The notes: a model not told the origin generated them from the letters alone. 64,000 nt of DNA from Chloroflexota bacterium (GCA_035652535.1 DASRDP010000104.1:1-64000), one strand, 5' to 3'. Shown: positions 48,997-58,092, counted from the stretch's first letter. Translations and numbers: made by a program.

Positions 48997-49143
48997 GGAT
49001 GGCGGCGGGACCGGCACCACCGGGTCCTGGATCGTGCTAAGCATAATGTGAATTAACTTTAGCATAGCTTCTCTCAAGGGGAGCGGGGCCGCGCCCAGCT
49101 CCTGTGGTACACTTCGAGAAACGGCCCCCGCTACGCGGTGCAC

Positions 49144-49175
49144 GTCTCGTCCCAGTGGGGCGAGACTCTTTGTGT
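49144..49175 (+). terminator. Hairpin in the ileS leader (possible attenuator)
   Basis: GTCTCGTCCC (49144-49153) and GGGGCGAGAC (49157-49166) form a 10-bp stem with one G-T pair and a 3-base loop, followed by TCTTTGTGT. It ends about 30 bases before the ileS start. It looks like an intrinsic terminator placed to attenuate ileS. A clear T-box consensus is missing upstream. Confidence 0.45.
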
Positions 49176-49196
49176 CAGCGGCCGGACGGAGCGCGC

Positions 49197-52100
49197 GTGT
49201 ACAAACCGGTTTCCCCCAAGGCAGACTTCCCGGCGCTGGAGCACGAGATCCTCCGCTTCTGGGACGAGCACAGCGTCTTCCAGCAGCTCGTGGAGCGTAA
49301 CCGGGGCAACGCGCGCTACTCCTTCATCGACGGCCCGATCACGGCCAATAACCCCATGGGCGTCCACCACGCCTGGGGGCGCACGTACAAGGACGTTTAT
49401 CAGCGCTTCTGGGCCATGCGCGGACGCGACCAGCGCTACCAGAACGGCTTCGACTGTCAGGGCCTGTGGGTCGAGGTCGAGGTCGAGCGCGCCCTCGGGC
49501 TCAACTCCAAGCGCCAGATCGAGGCGTACGGCCTCGACAAATTCGCCGAGCGCTGCCGCGAGCGCGTCCTCCAGTACGCCGGCGTGATCACCGAGCAGTC
49601 CATCCGCCTTGGACAATGGATGGACTGGGACCACTCCTACTACACCATGAGCGACAACAACATCGAGCACATCTGGCACTTCCTGAAGCGCTGCCAGGAG
49701 CGCGGCTGGCTCTATAAGGGCTGGCGCACCATGCCATGGTGCACGCGCTGCGGCACATCCCTCTCCCAGCACGAGCTGATCGGCACCGACTCGTACCGCG
49801 AGGTGTCTCACCCATCACTTTATGTCAAACTTCCCATCGTCGATCGGCCCGGCGAGTTCTTTATGGTGTGGACCACGACGCCCTGGACCCTCCCGGCCAA
49901 CGTGGCGCTGGCGGTGCACCCGGACCTCGACTACGTCAAGGCCGTCGTCGGCGGCGAGGCATACTACCTCTCGCCGAAGACCCTTGGCGCCGTGTTCGGC
50001 CGACCCATCGAAATCGACGCGACCGCCGGCGGCGACCCGTTCCGCGCCTACACGTACCGGGCCACGACGCCCCCAGAGGTCGTCGCGACCGTGAAGGGCC
50101 GCGACCTGGTGGGCTGGCGATACCATGGCCCCTTCGACGAGCTGGACGCCCAGCGCGACGTGCAGCACGCGGTCATCCCCTGGGAGGAGGTGGGCGAGGA
50201 GGAAGGCACCGGCATCGTCCACATCGCTCCGGGCTGCGGGGCGGAGGACTTCGCCCTCGGGCAGCGGTTCGGCCTCCCGGTGCTCGTCCCCATCGACGAC
50301 AACGGCGATTTCGTGCCAGGCTACGGTCCGCTCGTCGGCGCCAACGTCCACGACGTGCGCGACGCGGTGTTCGCGTCTCTGCAGGAGAAGGGCTACCTCC
50401 ACCGCGTGGCCGAGATCCAGCACCGGTACCCGACCTGCTGGCGCTGCGGGGAGGAGATCGTGTTCCGCGGCGTGTCCGAATGGTTCATCTCCGCCGAGGA
50501 GATCCGCCCGCGGATGATCGCCGCCGCCCGGACCGTCGCTTGGACGCCGCCTTCCGCCGGGAAGCGGATGGAGGACTGGCTGAACAACATGCAGGACTGG
50601 TGCATCTCGCGCAAGCGCTACTGGGGACTGCCGCTCCCCTTCTACCCGTGCGCCGCCTGCGACACGCTCACCGTCGTCGGGTCTGTCGAGGAGCTGCGCT
50701 CCCGCGCCGTAACCGGGATGGACCAGGTGCGGGAGCTGCATCGGCCGTGGATCGACGCCGTGCGCATCCGCTGCCCGAGCTGCGGCGCCGAGGTCGAGCG
50801 GGTCACCGAGGTGGGCGACTGTTGGCTCGACGCCGGCATCGTCCCCTTCTCCACGCTGGGCCCCGGCTACTTGAAGGACCGCGCCACCTGGGCGAGCTGG
50901 TTCCCGGCCGACTGGGTCTCTGAGATGCGGGAGCAGATCCGCCTCTGGTTCTACAGCATGCTCTTCATGAGCGTCGCCCTGGAGGACCGCTCGCCGTACC
51001 AGGCCGTCCTCGTCTACGAGAAATTGATGGATGAGACGGGCCAGCCCATGCACAAGAGCCTGGGGAACGCCATCTGGTTCGAAGAAGCCGCCGAGCGCAT
51101 GGGGGCCGACGTGATGCGCTGGCTGTACGCCGGCCAGAACCTGACCACCAACCTCCTCTTCGGCTACGGGCCCGCGGAGGAGGTGCGCCGCAAGCTCCTG
51201 GTCCTCTGGAACGTGTACAGCTTCTTCGTCACCTACGCCGAGGTCGAGGAGTTCACTCCGGGCCATGGAGGCGCGGGCGGCGCGGACCGCGGCCGCATGG
51301 ACCGCTGGATCCTCTCGCGGCTCGACGCGCTCGTCGCTCTGGCCAACGACCGGCTCGAGGCCTACGACGTGGCCGCGGTCGTCGACGCGGTCGACCGATT
51401 CGTCGACGACCTCTCGACGTGGTATCTGCGGCGCAGTCGGCGCCGGTTCTCCCGCGCGGCCGAGCCGGCCGATCGGCGGGCCGCCTTCTCCACCCTCCAC
51501 ACGTGCCTGGTCGATCTGGCACGGGTGATCGCGCCTATCATGCCCTTCCTCGCCGAGGAGATGTATCAGAACCTGGTCCGCTCGTGGGACAGCGCCGCGC
51601 CCCAGAGCGTGCACCTGACCCCCTACCCGACGACGGACGGCGCCCGCCGCGCGCCGGAGCTGGACTCCGAGATGGAGCTGGCGCGCGAGGTCGTGACCCT
51701 CGGGCGAGCGGCGCGCGGCGAGGCCGGGATCCGGGTGCGGCAGCCGCTCCCCTCCATCACCATCGCGGGGGAGTCGACCGACCTCCAGCTCTCCGACGAG
51801 CTGCGCCGGGAGATCGCCGACGAGCTGAACGTGAAGGCCGTCCTAACGGCGGAGAACGTCGAGGCCTTCGCCCGGCGCACCGCCCGCCCAAACCCGCGCG
51901 TCCTGGGGCCGAAGCTGGGCCACGACTTCCCCGCAGTGAGCCGCGCCCTCCAGGCCGGCGACTACACGATCCGGCCGGACGGCTCGGTCGCCGTGCGCGG
52001 CGTCGTCCTGGAGCCCGGCGAGGTGACCATCGCCCTCGAGCCGCTGGAGAACCGCGCCGTCGCCCAGGACCTGCGCTTTCGCGGTGGACTGGCCGTCGCT

Positions 52101-52400
52101 CTCGATCGAACGGTCACGCCGGAGCTGCGGAACGAAGGCCGCGCCCGGGAGCTGGTGCACCGGGTCCAGACGATGCGGCGCGACGCGGGCCTGAGCGTCG
52201 ACGATCGGATCACGTTGACCTTCGCCGGATCGGAATCCTGGGCGGCCGTGGTGCGCGAGCACCGCGACCGCATTCTGGACGAAGTCGGGGCGACCGATCT
52301 GCGCATCGGCGCACCGGACGGCTCGGGCGCGACCCTGACGTGGAAAGGGAGGCTCGACGACGAGGAGATCGAGCTGGCCCTTCGGCGGACCGGTGACTGA
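49197..52400 (+). CDS. ileS: Isoleucyl-tRNA synthetase with altered signature motifs
   Basis: A 1067-residue class I synthetase, the long (eukaryote-like, IleRS2) size. The HIGH site in GPITANNPMGVHHAWG reads GVHH at residues 55-58 instead of HxGH. The second signature reads PMHKSLGN, with M618-S621, instead of KMSKS. The editing domain shows VWTTTPWTLPANVAL, and the core has ISRKRYWGLPLPFYPC and GDCWLDAGIVPFS. GTG 49197 follows GGAG at 7 bases and fits the family start. It leads the operon ileS-lspA-rluD-gltX. A hairpin at 49144 may attenuate it. Confidence 0.9.
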   Translation: MYKPVSPKADFPALEHEILRFWDEHSVFQQLVERNRGNARYSFIDGPITANNPMGVHHAWGRTYKDVYQRFWAMRGRDQRYQNGFDCQGLWVEVEVERALGLNSKRQIEAYGLDKFAERCRERVLQYAGVITEQSIRLGQWMDWDHSYYTMSDNNIEHIWHFLKRCQERGWLYKGWRTMPWCTRCGTSLSQHELIGTDSYREVSHPSLYVKLPIVDRPGEFFMVWTTTPWTLPANVALAVHPDLDYVKAVVGGEAYYLSPKTLGAVFGRPIEIDATAGGDPFRAYTYRATTPPEVVATVKGRDLVGWRYHGPFDELDAQRDVQHAVIPWEEVGEEEGTGIVHIAPGCGAEDFALGQRFGLPVLVPIDDNGDFVPGYGPLVGANVHDVRDAVFASLQEKGYLHRVAEIQHRYPTCWRCGEEIVFRGVSEWFISAEEIRPRMIAAARTVAWTPPSAGKRMEDWLNNMQDWCISRKRYWGLPLPFYPCAACDTLTVVGSVEELRSRAVTGMDQVRELHRPWIDAVRIRCPSCGAEVERVTEVGDCWLDAGIVPFSTLGPGYLKDRATWASWFPADWVSEMREQIRLWFYSMLFMSVALEDRSPYQAVLVYEKLMDETGQPMHKSLGNAIWFEEAAERMGADVMRWLYAGQNLTTNLLFGYGPAEEVRRKLLVLWNVYSFFVTYAEVEEFTPGHGGAGGADRGRMDRWILSRLDALVALANDRLEAYDVAAVVDAVDRFVDDLSTWYLRRSRRRFSRAAEPADRRAAFSTLHTCLVDLARVIAPIMPFLAEEMYQNLVRSWDSAAPQSVHLTPYPTTDGARRAPELDSEMELAREVVTLGRAARGEAGIRVRQPLPSITIAGESTDLQLSDELRREIADELNVKAVLTAENVEAFARRTARPNPRVLGPKLGHDFPAVSRALQAGDYTIRPDGSVAVRGVVLEPGEVTIALEPLENRAVAQDLRFRGGLAVALDRTVTPELRNEGRARELVHRVQTMRRDAGLSVDDRITLTFAGSESWAAVVREHRDRILDEVGATDLRIGAPDGSGATLTWKGRLDDEEIELALRRTGD

Positions 52401-52971
52401 GCAGTCGAGGCCGCGCAACGTCGACTACGGCATGGCTCGGCGTGCGGAGCCCATCCTCCCGTCCTCGCACCCGGGCCTCCGGCACCGCCCGTCCCACGGC
52501 GCCATGGTCCGCCGCCTCGCCGGCTCCTCGCTGGTGGCGGCGTTCGTTCTGGTGGCGGACCAGATCACGAAGTCCCTCTCCGTCCGCTTCCTGGTCGATC
52601 AGCCGGAGCAGTCGGTGCCCATTTTGGGCGACTTCGCCCGGCTCACCTACGTGTCGAACCGGGGCGCCGCCTTCGGGATCCTGCAGGATCGGACGATCTT
52701 TTTCGTCATCGTGGGGCTCGTAGTCATCGGCGTCATCCTGGCCAGCTACCGATACTTCCCCGTCACCAGCGTCCCGTTGCGGCTCGCCCTCGGGCTCCAG
52801 CTGGGAGGCGCTATCGGCAACCTGGTCGACCGGGTGCGCTTCGGATACGTCGTCGACTTCATCGACGTCGCGATCTGGCCCGTGTTCAACCTGGCCGATT
52901 CGGCCATCGTGGTGGGCGTCGGGATCCTGGCGTTCCACCTCCTCCGGTCCTCCGATGCCCGCGAGAGCTGA
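52393..52971 (+). CDS. lspA: Signal peptidase II (lipoprotein signal peptidase)
   Basis: A 192-residue aspartic membrane protease that removes lipoprotein signals. It has four hydrophobic helices and the motifs DQITK, NRGAAFGIL, GNLVDRVRFGYVVDFID and FNLADSAI; the catalytic Asp are in VVDFID and NLAD. The GTG at 52393 overlaps the ileS end by 8 bases and gives a 37-residue hydrophilic head; an internal ATG at 52504 is an alternative. It would process the several lipoproteins in this window. rluD begins inside its 3' end. Confidence 0.9.
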   Translation: MTEQSRPRNVDYGMARRAEPILPSSHPGLRHRPSHGAMVRRLAGSSLVAAFVLVADQITKSLSVRFLVDQPEQSVPILGDFARLTYVSNRGAAFGILQDRTIFFVIVGLVVIGVILASYRYFPVTSVPLRLALGLQLGGAIGNLVDRVRFGYVVDFIDVAIWPVFNLADSAIVVGVGILAFHLLRSSDARES

Positions 52972-53956
52972 CGCGCCGCCCAAGCGCGCGCCGCGACGCG
53001 AGCCTGCAAGTTCGACCGCCGCCACGTTTACCGTGGAGCCCTATGGCGCCGGCATGCGCCTCGACGCGTATCTCGCCCGGTACGCCGGCGAGCATTCGCG
53101 CGCCGAGTGGCAGCGGCTCATCGAGTCCGGCTCGCTCACGCTGAACGGCGCGCCGACGAAGGCGGCGGCTCGCCTGGCCGGCGGTGAGCGGGTCGCCGTG
53201 GAGCGCGTGGCGTCGCACGCGCTGCTGGAGCCAGACCCGACGATCCCCCTCGACGTCGTGTACGAAGATGCGGCGATGGTAGTGGTGGACAAGCGCGCGG
53301 GGCTTGTCGTCCACCCGGCGCCAGGGCACGAGACCGGGACGCTGGTCCACGCGCTCCTTGCGCGGTTTCCCGAGCTGCGCGACCCGACGGGCGAGAAGCG
53401 GCCCGGCATCGTCCATCGCCTGGACAAGGATACGTCGGGACTCATGGTCGTGGGAAAGACCGTGGACGCGGTTGCGGCCCTGCAGTGGCAGATGCAGCGC
53501 GGCGAAATCGCGAAGCGCTACCGGCTGCTGGTCGCGGGCGTGATCCACGAGGATCGGGGCACCATCGAGGCGCCCATCGGACGGGACCGGTTCAACCGCC
53601 AGCGGATGGCGGTGCGGCCCGACGGCCGGCCCGCGCGAACGGAGTTCATCGTGCTGGAGCGGTTCGACCGGTTCACCTTTGTCGACGCCGGCCTTCCCAG
53701 CGGACGGACCCACCAGCTCCGCGTGCACTTCGCGTCCATCGGCCACCCGGTCGCGGGCGATCGCGTCTACGGAAGCGGACGCGCCCCGGGCGGTTTGACG
53801 CGCCAGTTCGTCCATTCCGCAGAGCTGACCCTCACCTCCCCGGCCACGGACGAGCGGCTTCGGTTCACGGCGCCGCTTCCGGCCGACCTGGAGCGGGCGC
53901 TCGCCGCGCTCCGGCGGCCGCGGTCCGTGATCGACCCGGCGGAGGCCACGGCATGA
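52955..53956 (+). CDS. RluA/RluD-family 23S rRNA pseudouridine synthase
   Basis: A 333-residue pseudouridine synthase. Residues about 30-90 are an S4 RNA-binding domain (MRLDAYLARYAGEHSRAEWQ). The catalytic Asp is in GIVHRLDKDTSGLMVVGKT. Later segments are EIAKRYRLLVAG and AGLPSGRTHQLRVHFASIGHPVAGD. The gene overlaps lspA by 17 bases and gltX by 4, so it is part of the ileS operon. The rRNA positions modified cannot be read from the sequence. Confidence 0.9.
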   Translation: MPARADAPPKRAPRREPASSTAATFTVEPYGAGMRLDAYLARYAGEHSRAEWQRLIESGSLTLNGAPTKAAARLAGGERVAVERVASHALLEPDPTIPLDVVYEDAAMVVVDKRAGLVVHPAPGHETGTLVHALLARFPELRDPTGEKRPGIVHRLDKDTSGLMVVGKTVDAVAALQWQMQRGEIAKRYRLLVAGVIHEDRGTIEAPIGRDRFNRQRMAVRPDGRPARTEFIVLERFDRFTFVDAGLPSGRTHQLRVHFASIGHPVAGDRVYGSGRAPGGLTRQFVHSAELTLTSPATDERLRFTAPLPADLERALAALRRPRSVIDPAEATA

Positions 53957-55428
53957 GCGCCCCGACGCCCGGCGCGGCCGAGGGGCGCCCGGTGCGCGTG
54001 CGGATCGCCCCGAGTCCGACCGGCCTGCCGCACATCGGCACCTTCCGGACGTTCCTCTTCAACTGGCTCTTCGCCCGAGGACGCGGCGGAAAATTCGTGA
54101 TCCGGATCGAGGACACCGACCGCGAGCGGCTGGTCCCCGGCGCCGTCGAGGCGCTGCTCGACGCGGTGCGCTGGTTCGGCCTCGACTGGGACGAGGGGCC
54201 CGTCGTCGGGGGACCCTACGCCCCCTACGAGCAATCCCTACGCCTCCCCATTTACCAGCGGTACGTCGATCAGCTGCTGCGCGAAGGCAAGGCGTATCGG
54301 TGCTACTGCAGCGTCGAGCGGCTCGAGGAGCTGCGGCGCGAGCAGCAGGCGCGGAAGGAGCCGCCGGGCTACGATCGGTTGTGCCGGAGGCTCACCGAGG
54401 CGCAGCGGGCGGAGCGCCAGGCGAGCGGCGCGCCGTTCGTGGTGCGCTTCGCCGTGCCGCTGGAGGGCTCGACGACGTTCACCGACGTCATCCACGGGGA
54501 CGTGACGTGGGAGAACCGGGTGCTAGACGACTTCGTCATCGTGAAATCGGACGGATTTCCCACCTACCACCTGGCGCATCTGGTCGACGACCACGTGATG
54601 GAGATCTCCCACGTGCTGCGGGGAGACGAGTGGATCTCCAGCACGCCGCGCCACGTGCTCCTGTACGAGGCGCTTGGCTGGGAGCCCCCGGTGTTCGCCC
54701 ATCTGCCCGCGATCCTGGGGCCCGATCGTAAGAAGCTGAGCAAGCGCCACGGGCCGACGGGCATCGCCGCCTTCCAGGAGGCCGGTTATCTGCCCGAGGC
54801 GATGCTCAACTACCTGGCGCTGTGCGGGTGGTCGTCCGGCACCGACGACGAGATCCTCTCCCTCCCCGACCTGGTAGCGCGCTTCACCCTCGACCGCGTG
54901 AGCCGGACGGGCGCCATTTTCGACCACGCCAAGCTCGATTGGTTCAACGGCATCTACATTCGGGCGCTTCCACCCGCCGAGCTGGCGGCGCGCATCCGGC
55001 CGTTCCTCGGTCCGGACGGCGCATCCGCCGACGACGCCTACCTCGCCGCCATCGCCGGGCTGATCCAGGATCGACTGCGCACCCTATCGGAGGCGCGGGA
55101 TCTCTCGTCGTTCTTCTTCGCCGAAGCGCTGGAGTACGACCCCGCGCTTCTCGTGCGCCCGGGGGTGACGGGCGACGCCACGCGCGCGGCGCTGGCGCGC
55201 GCCGCGGCCCTGGCCCGCACGGTCGAGCCCTTCACCCACGATGCGCTCGAGCCGCCGTACCGCGCCCTCACGGAGGAGCTGGGGCTCAAGACGAGCCAGC
55301 TGTTTATGTCAATTCGCGTCGCCTGCACCGGTCGGACGGCGACGCCGCCGTTGTTCGAGACAATGGAGGTGCTCGGGCGGGACCGGGTAGTCCAGCGGCT
55401 CGAGGACGCGGCCTCCCGCGTGCCCTAA
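53953..55428 (+). CDS. gltX: Glutamyl-tRNA synthetase
   Basis: A 491-residue class I synthetase. The HIGH-type motif is in RIAPSPTGLPHIGTFRT and the KMSKS-type in GPDRKKLSKRHG. The zinc-site region YRCYCSVERLEELRREQQ is present. GEKAYR-like and RIEDTDRERLVPGAVEA segments are typical. A C-terminal anticodon-binding helical domain is complete. ATG 53953 overlaps the rluD stop in ATGA. It may charge tRNA-Glu only, or also tRNA-Gln if GatCAB is present; that cannot be decided here. A repeat island follows its stop. Confidence 0.94.
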   Translation: MSAPTPGAAEGRPVRVRIAPSPTGLPHIGTFRTFLFNWLFARGRGGKFVIRIEDTDRERLVPGAVEALLDAVRWFGLDWDEGPVVGGPYAPYEQSLRLPIYQRYVDQLLREGKAYRCYCSVERLEELRREQQARKEPPGYDRLCRRLTEAQRAERQASGAPFVVRFAVPLEGSTTFTDVIHGDVTWENRVLDDFVIVKSDGFPTYHLAHLVDDHVMEISHVLRGDEWISSTPRHVLLYEALGWEPPVFAHLPAILGPDRKKLSKRHGPTGIAAFQEAGYLPEAMLNYLALCGWSSGTDDEILSLPDLVARFTLDRVSRTGAIFDHAKLDWFNGIYIRALPPAELAARIRPFLGPDGASADDAYLAAIAGLIQDRLRTLSEARDLSSFFFAEALEYDPALLVRPGVTGDATRAALARAAALARTVEPFTHDALEPPYRALTEELGLKTSQLFMSIRVACTGRTATPPLFETMEVLGRDRVVQRLEDAASRVP

Positions 55429-55967
55429 CCGTTCGCCCTGAGCAGGCCCTTCGGCCGGCTCGGGAGCCGCCGCGGTAAACGGCGGGCCTGGGCGCGGGGC
55501 GAGAGGCCGCCGCCGTGAACGGCGGGCCTGGGCGCTCGCCCTGAGCCTGTCGAAGGATTGGGATGGGGCATTCCACCCCCTCCCTGACCCTCCCCCCTCG
55601 AGGGGGAGGGAATTTCACCCCCTCCCCTGCCGCAGCGGGGGAGGGTGGGGGTGGGGGCCGCCGAACCGCTGTCATGCTGAGCGCAGCGAAGCATCAAAAC
55701 GGGCCTGCCATGCCGAGCGCCGCGAAGCATCCCTGGCTCCCGAGATCCTTCGGGCTCCGCCCTCAGGATGACAAACGGCTGCCATGCCGAGCGCAGCGAA
55801 GCATCTCGCACGAGAGAGATCCTTCGGGCTCCGCCCTCAGGATGACAAACGGCTGCCATGCCGAGCGCAGCGAAGCATCGAAGCGGCCCTGTCATGCTGA
55901 GCGCAGCGAAGCATCCCTGGCTCCCGAGATCCTTCGGGCTCCGCCCTCAGGATGACCGAGGCGGCGG
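55429..55967. repeat. Repeat island downstream of gltX
   Basis: No gene is present. Three repeat kinds occur in order. First, two copies of a palindromic GCGG..AACGGCGGGCCTGGGCG unit, 40 bases apart (55464-55534). Then hairpins built from CCCTCCCCC / GGGGGAGGG (about 55570-55660). Then four to five copies of an element with ATGCYGAGCGCAGCGAAGCATC at one end and GATCCTTCGGGCTCCGCCCTC AGGATGA at the other (about 55670-55955), some with the middle missing. A CCTGAGCCTGTCGAAGG unit lies at about 55540. Confidence 0.85.
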
Positions 55968-56765
55968 TCACCTCGATTGCCGACTGTCCCTCGCGACCCG
56001 AACTTCATCGAGGGATGGCGCTCGCGTCGTCGCCCGTCCGAGGTCGGTGAGCGCCCCGGCGAGCGTCGCGGCGTCGCGCACGGCGCAGCAATGCGCGTCG
56101 TTGTTGAAGAAGACAAAGACGTCGGAGCCCTCATCCCACTCATCCGCAATGCGCTGAGCCCAGGCTTGCATCGCCTCGGGCGTATAGCATGACGACGGCG
56201 AGCCCGTCCCCTGATGGAGCCGGACGTAGCCCCAGTCGGCGGTGCGCCAACTCGGCGTCACGACCTCGTTCTTCCGATCGGCCACGCACGGAGCGGCGCC
56301 GTGCTCGGCCAGCAGATCGCGGGTCGCGGGTGTACTCCATGAGGCGTGGCGGAATTCGACCGCCACCCGAACATCGCGCGGCATGGTCGAGAGAGTCCCA
56401 CGGAGCGCTTCGGGGTCGAACTCCAGGTTCGGCGGAAGCTGGAGCAAGACCGGGCCAAGCTTGGGCCCCAGCTCACGCATCACGTCGAAGTACCGTTCAA
56501 CCGTGGGCTCCGGCTCCCGCAGCCGCCTAATGTGGGTGAGGAAGCGGTTCATCTTCGTGACGAAGATGAAGTCCGGCGGCGTAGCAGCGGCCCACCTACG
56601 TACCGATTCGGGCTTCGGGAGCTGATAGAACGTGTTGTTGACTTCGACGACCTGGAACTGGGCGGCGTAGAACTCGAGCCACTGGCGCTGGGCCAGCTTC
56701 TCCGGGTAGAAGGCGCCGCGCCAGCTCGCGTATTGCCAGCCCGACGTCCCGATGAAGACCGCCAC
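55968..56765 (-). CDS. DUF72 family protein
   Basis: A 265-residue TIM-barrel-like protein of the DUF72 (YecE) family. Typical stretches are FIGTSGWQYASWRGAFYPEKL, FQVVEVNNTFYQLPKPESVRRWAAATPPDF, LGPVLLQLPPNLEFD, VAVEFRHASW and WGYVRLHQGTG. The end DVFVFFNNDAHCCAVRDAATL matches the family. No reaction has been firmly assigned. It is encoded toward the repeat island. Confidence 0.88.
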   Translation of the reverse strand: MAVFIGTSGWQYASWRGAFYPEKLAQRQWLEFYAAQFQVVEVNNTFYQLPKPESVRRWAAATPPDFIFVTKMNRFLTHIRRLREPEPTVERYFDVMRELGPKLGPVLLQLPPNLEFDPEALRGTLSTMPRDVRVAVEFRHASWSTPATRDLLAEHGAAPCVADRKNEVVTPSWRTADWGYVRLHQGTGSPSSCYTPEAMQAWAQRIADEWDEGSDVFVFFNNDAHCCAVRDAATLAGALTDLGRATTRAPSLDEVRVARDSRQSR

Positions 56766-56869
56766 CGTCGTCGTCCGCTACCGCCTCATCCCGCGCGCCC
56801 GGTCAGCCTACCATGTGGATCGAGCGCGCGGTCAGTCAAAACGGCTGTGGTATGATTCGGGGGGCCCGA

Positions 56870-56943
56870 TGCGGGATCGTTCAACGGTAGGACGGCTGAC
56901 TCTGGATCAGTTAATCGTGGTTCGAATCCACGTCCCGCAGCCA
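56870..56943 (+). tRNA. tRNA-Gln(CTG)
   Basis: A complete cloverleaf: acceptor TGCGGGA with TCCCGCA, D arm containing TTCAACGGTAGGAC, anticodon loop CTCTGGA (anticodon CTG, codon CAG) and T arm GTGGTTCGAATCCAC. The discriminator is G, as usual for tRNA-Gln, and CCA is encoded. TATGAT at 56851-56856 may be its -10 box. A terminator follows at 56947. Confidence 0.95.
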
Positions 56944-56946
56944 GCA

Positions 56947-56977
56947 GGAGCCCGGCAATGAATTCCGGCTCCTTTTC
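56947..56977 (+). terminator. Terminator of tRNA-Gln
   Basis: GGAGCC-C-GG (56947-56955) pairs with CCGGCTCC (56965-56972) with one bulged C, followed by TTTTC. Confidence 0.8.
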
Positions 56978-57064
56978 ATGTCCGCTCAGGCCCGCCCCCC
57001 GCCGGTACGCGCGACACGCTTGCCGACGTGCAATGAATTCCGGCTCCTTTTCATGTCCGCTCAG
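56955..57064. repeat. 35-bp direct repeat behind tRNA-Gln
   Basis: The stretch from GCAATGAATTCCGG to CCGCTCAG occurs at 56955-56989 and again identically at 57030-57064, 75 bases later. The first copy contains the loop and 3' half of the tRNA terminator; the second lacks the matching 5' half. Confidence 0.9.
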
Positions 57065-57189
57065 TCTGAGACAGCCTGTCGTGGACGTTCGCCAGTTTTG
57101 ATCCCTCCTTCTGACCCGAGGCACCGCGTGACGGCCTCGCCAACGTGGTCCGCAGCGACCTGCTGCGCCAGACCCCGGCCTACCGCCGA

Positions 57190-58092
57190 TCAGGCGGACG
57201 CTCCCACCCCGAGGAGCGCCTGGGCATTGCGGTCGAGAATGCCGGTCACCTCGTTGGGCGCCAAGCCGGCGACCTCGACGTCGCTCACGCATTCCTGTGG
57301 GGTGTGGTAGGAGTAGTCGGTGCCCAACATGAGGCGGTCGGCGCCCAGGGTTTCGCACGCGCATCGAAGGGCCGAGGGCGTGCCGTTCACCGTGTCGTAG
57401 TAGAGACGCCGAAGTCCAGCGGCAGCCCGCGGATCTGATCGGGTCACCCGGTCCCAGACGAAGGGGAGGGTGCCGCCCAGATGGGGAACGATGATCTTCA
57501 CGTGAGGAAACCGATCCAGGTGCCCGGACCGCGCGAGGCGGAGCGCGGCGATCGTGTCCTCGAACATCGCTCCCACACTCCATGCCAGGCCGAAGTCCTT
57601 CTGGAGCGGCCCGCCCACGCCCAATGGATGGAGGAATACCACCGCGCGCCGGCTGTCCAGCTCGGCCCAGAACGGGTGAAAATCGGGGTCGTCCAATGCC
57701 CGACCAGCGGTCGAGCAGCCCAAGTTGATCCCCAGAAATCCAAGGGTGTCCAGGCAGCGGCGGGCTTCGGCGATGGCGGCGCTCACGTGGGGGAGTGGCA
57801 CACACCCGAACGCGCCGTACCGCCCTCCGCCCCGTTCGACGGCCTGGCGGTAGAAGTCATTGGCGTACCTCGCGCCCTCAACCGCGTCTTCGACGCGTTG
57901 CAGGTATGGCTGTTGCGCCCCAACGGATAGCACCTGAAGGTCCACTCCACCGGCCGCCAGGTGTTCGGCGCGAAGGTCGGTGAGGCCGGCGGTATCGACG
58001 ATCTCCCGGTTGGGCCGCCAGGAGCATCCGAGGGCGCGCATGCGCGCCATAAACTCCGGCGTGTAGTAGTGCGCGTGAACGTCGATTCGCAT
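57190..58092 (-). CDS. Amidohydrolase family protein (ACMSD-like)
   Basis: A 300-residue metal-dependent hydrolase or decarboxylase of the amidohydrolase-2 group. It starts RIDVHAHYYTPEF with the HxH metal ligands. VVFLHPLGVGG has a third His, VKIIVPHLGGTLPFV a fourth and LMLGTDYSYHTP the Asp. Members include aminocarboxymuconate semialdehyde decarboxylase and gamma-resorcylate decarboxylase. Aromatic-acid decarboxylation would match other genes in the window, but the substrate is not shown. A binding-protein pseudogene lies upstream. Confidence 0.87.
   Translation of the reverse strand: MRIDVHAHYYTPEFMARMRALGCSWRPNREIVDTAGLTDLRAEHLAAGGVDLQVLSVGAQQPYLQRVEDAVEGARYANDFYRQAVERGGGRYGAFGCVPLPHVSAAIAEARRCLDTLGFLGINLGCSTAGRALDDPDFHPFWAELDSRRAVVFLHPLGVGGPLQKDFGLAWSVGAMFEDTIAALRLARSGHLDRFPHVKIIVPHLGGTLPFVWDRVTRSDPRAAAGLRRLYYDTVNGTPSALRCACETLGADRLMLGTDYSYHTPQECVSDVEVAGLAPNEVTGILDRNAQALLGVGASA

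Noticed and set aside
49095-49190. T-box riboswitch before ileS
   Set aside because: Only GTGGTAC matches the core; the AGGGTGGNACCGCG consensus and the competing antiterminator are not visible. Kept only as a low-interest leader hairpin.
55660-55960. Regularly repeated units that could suggest a CRISPR array
   Set aside because: The intervening pieces are themselves repeated, unit lengths vary and no cas genes are present; these are dispersed repeats.
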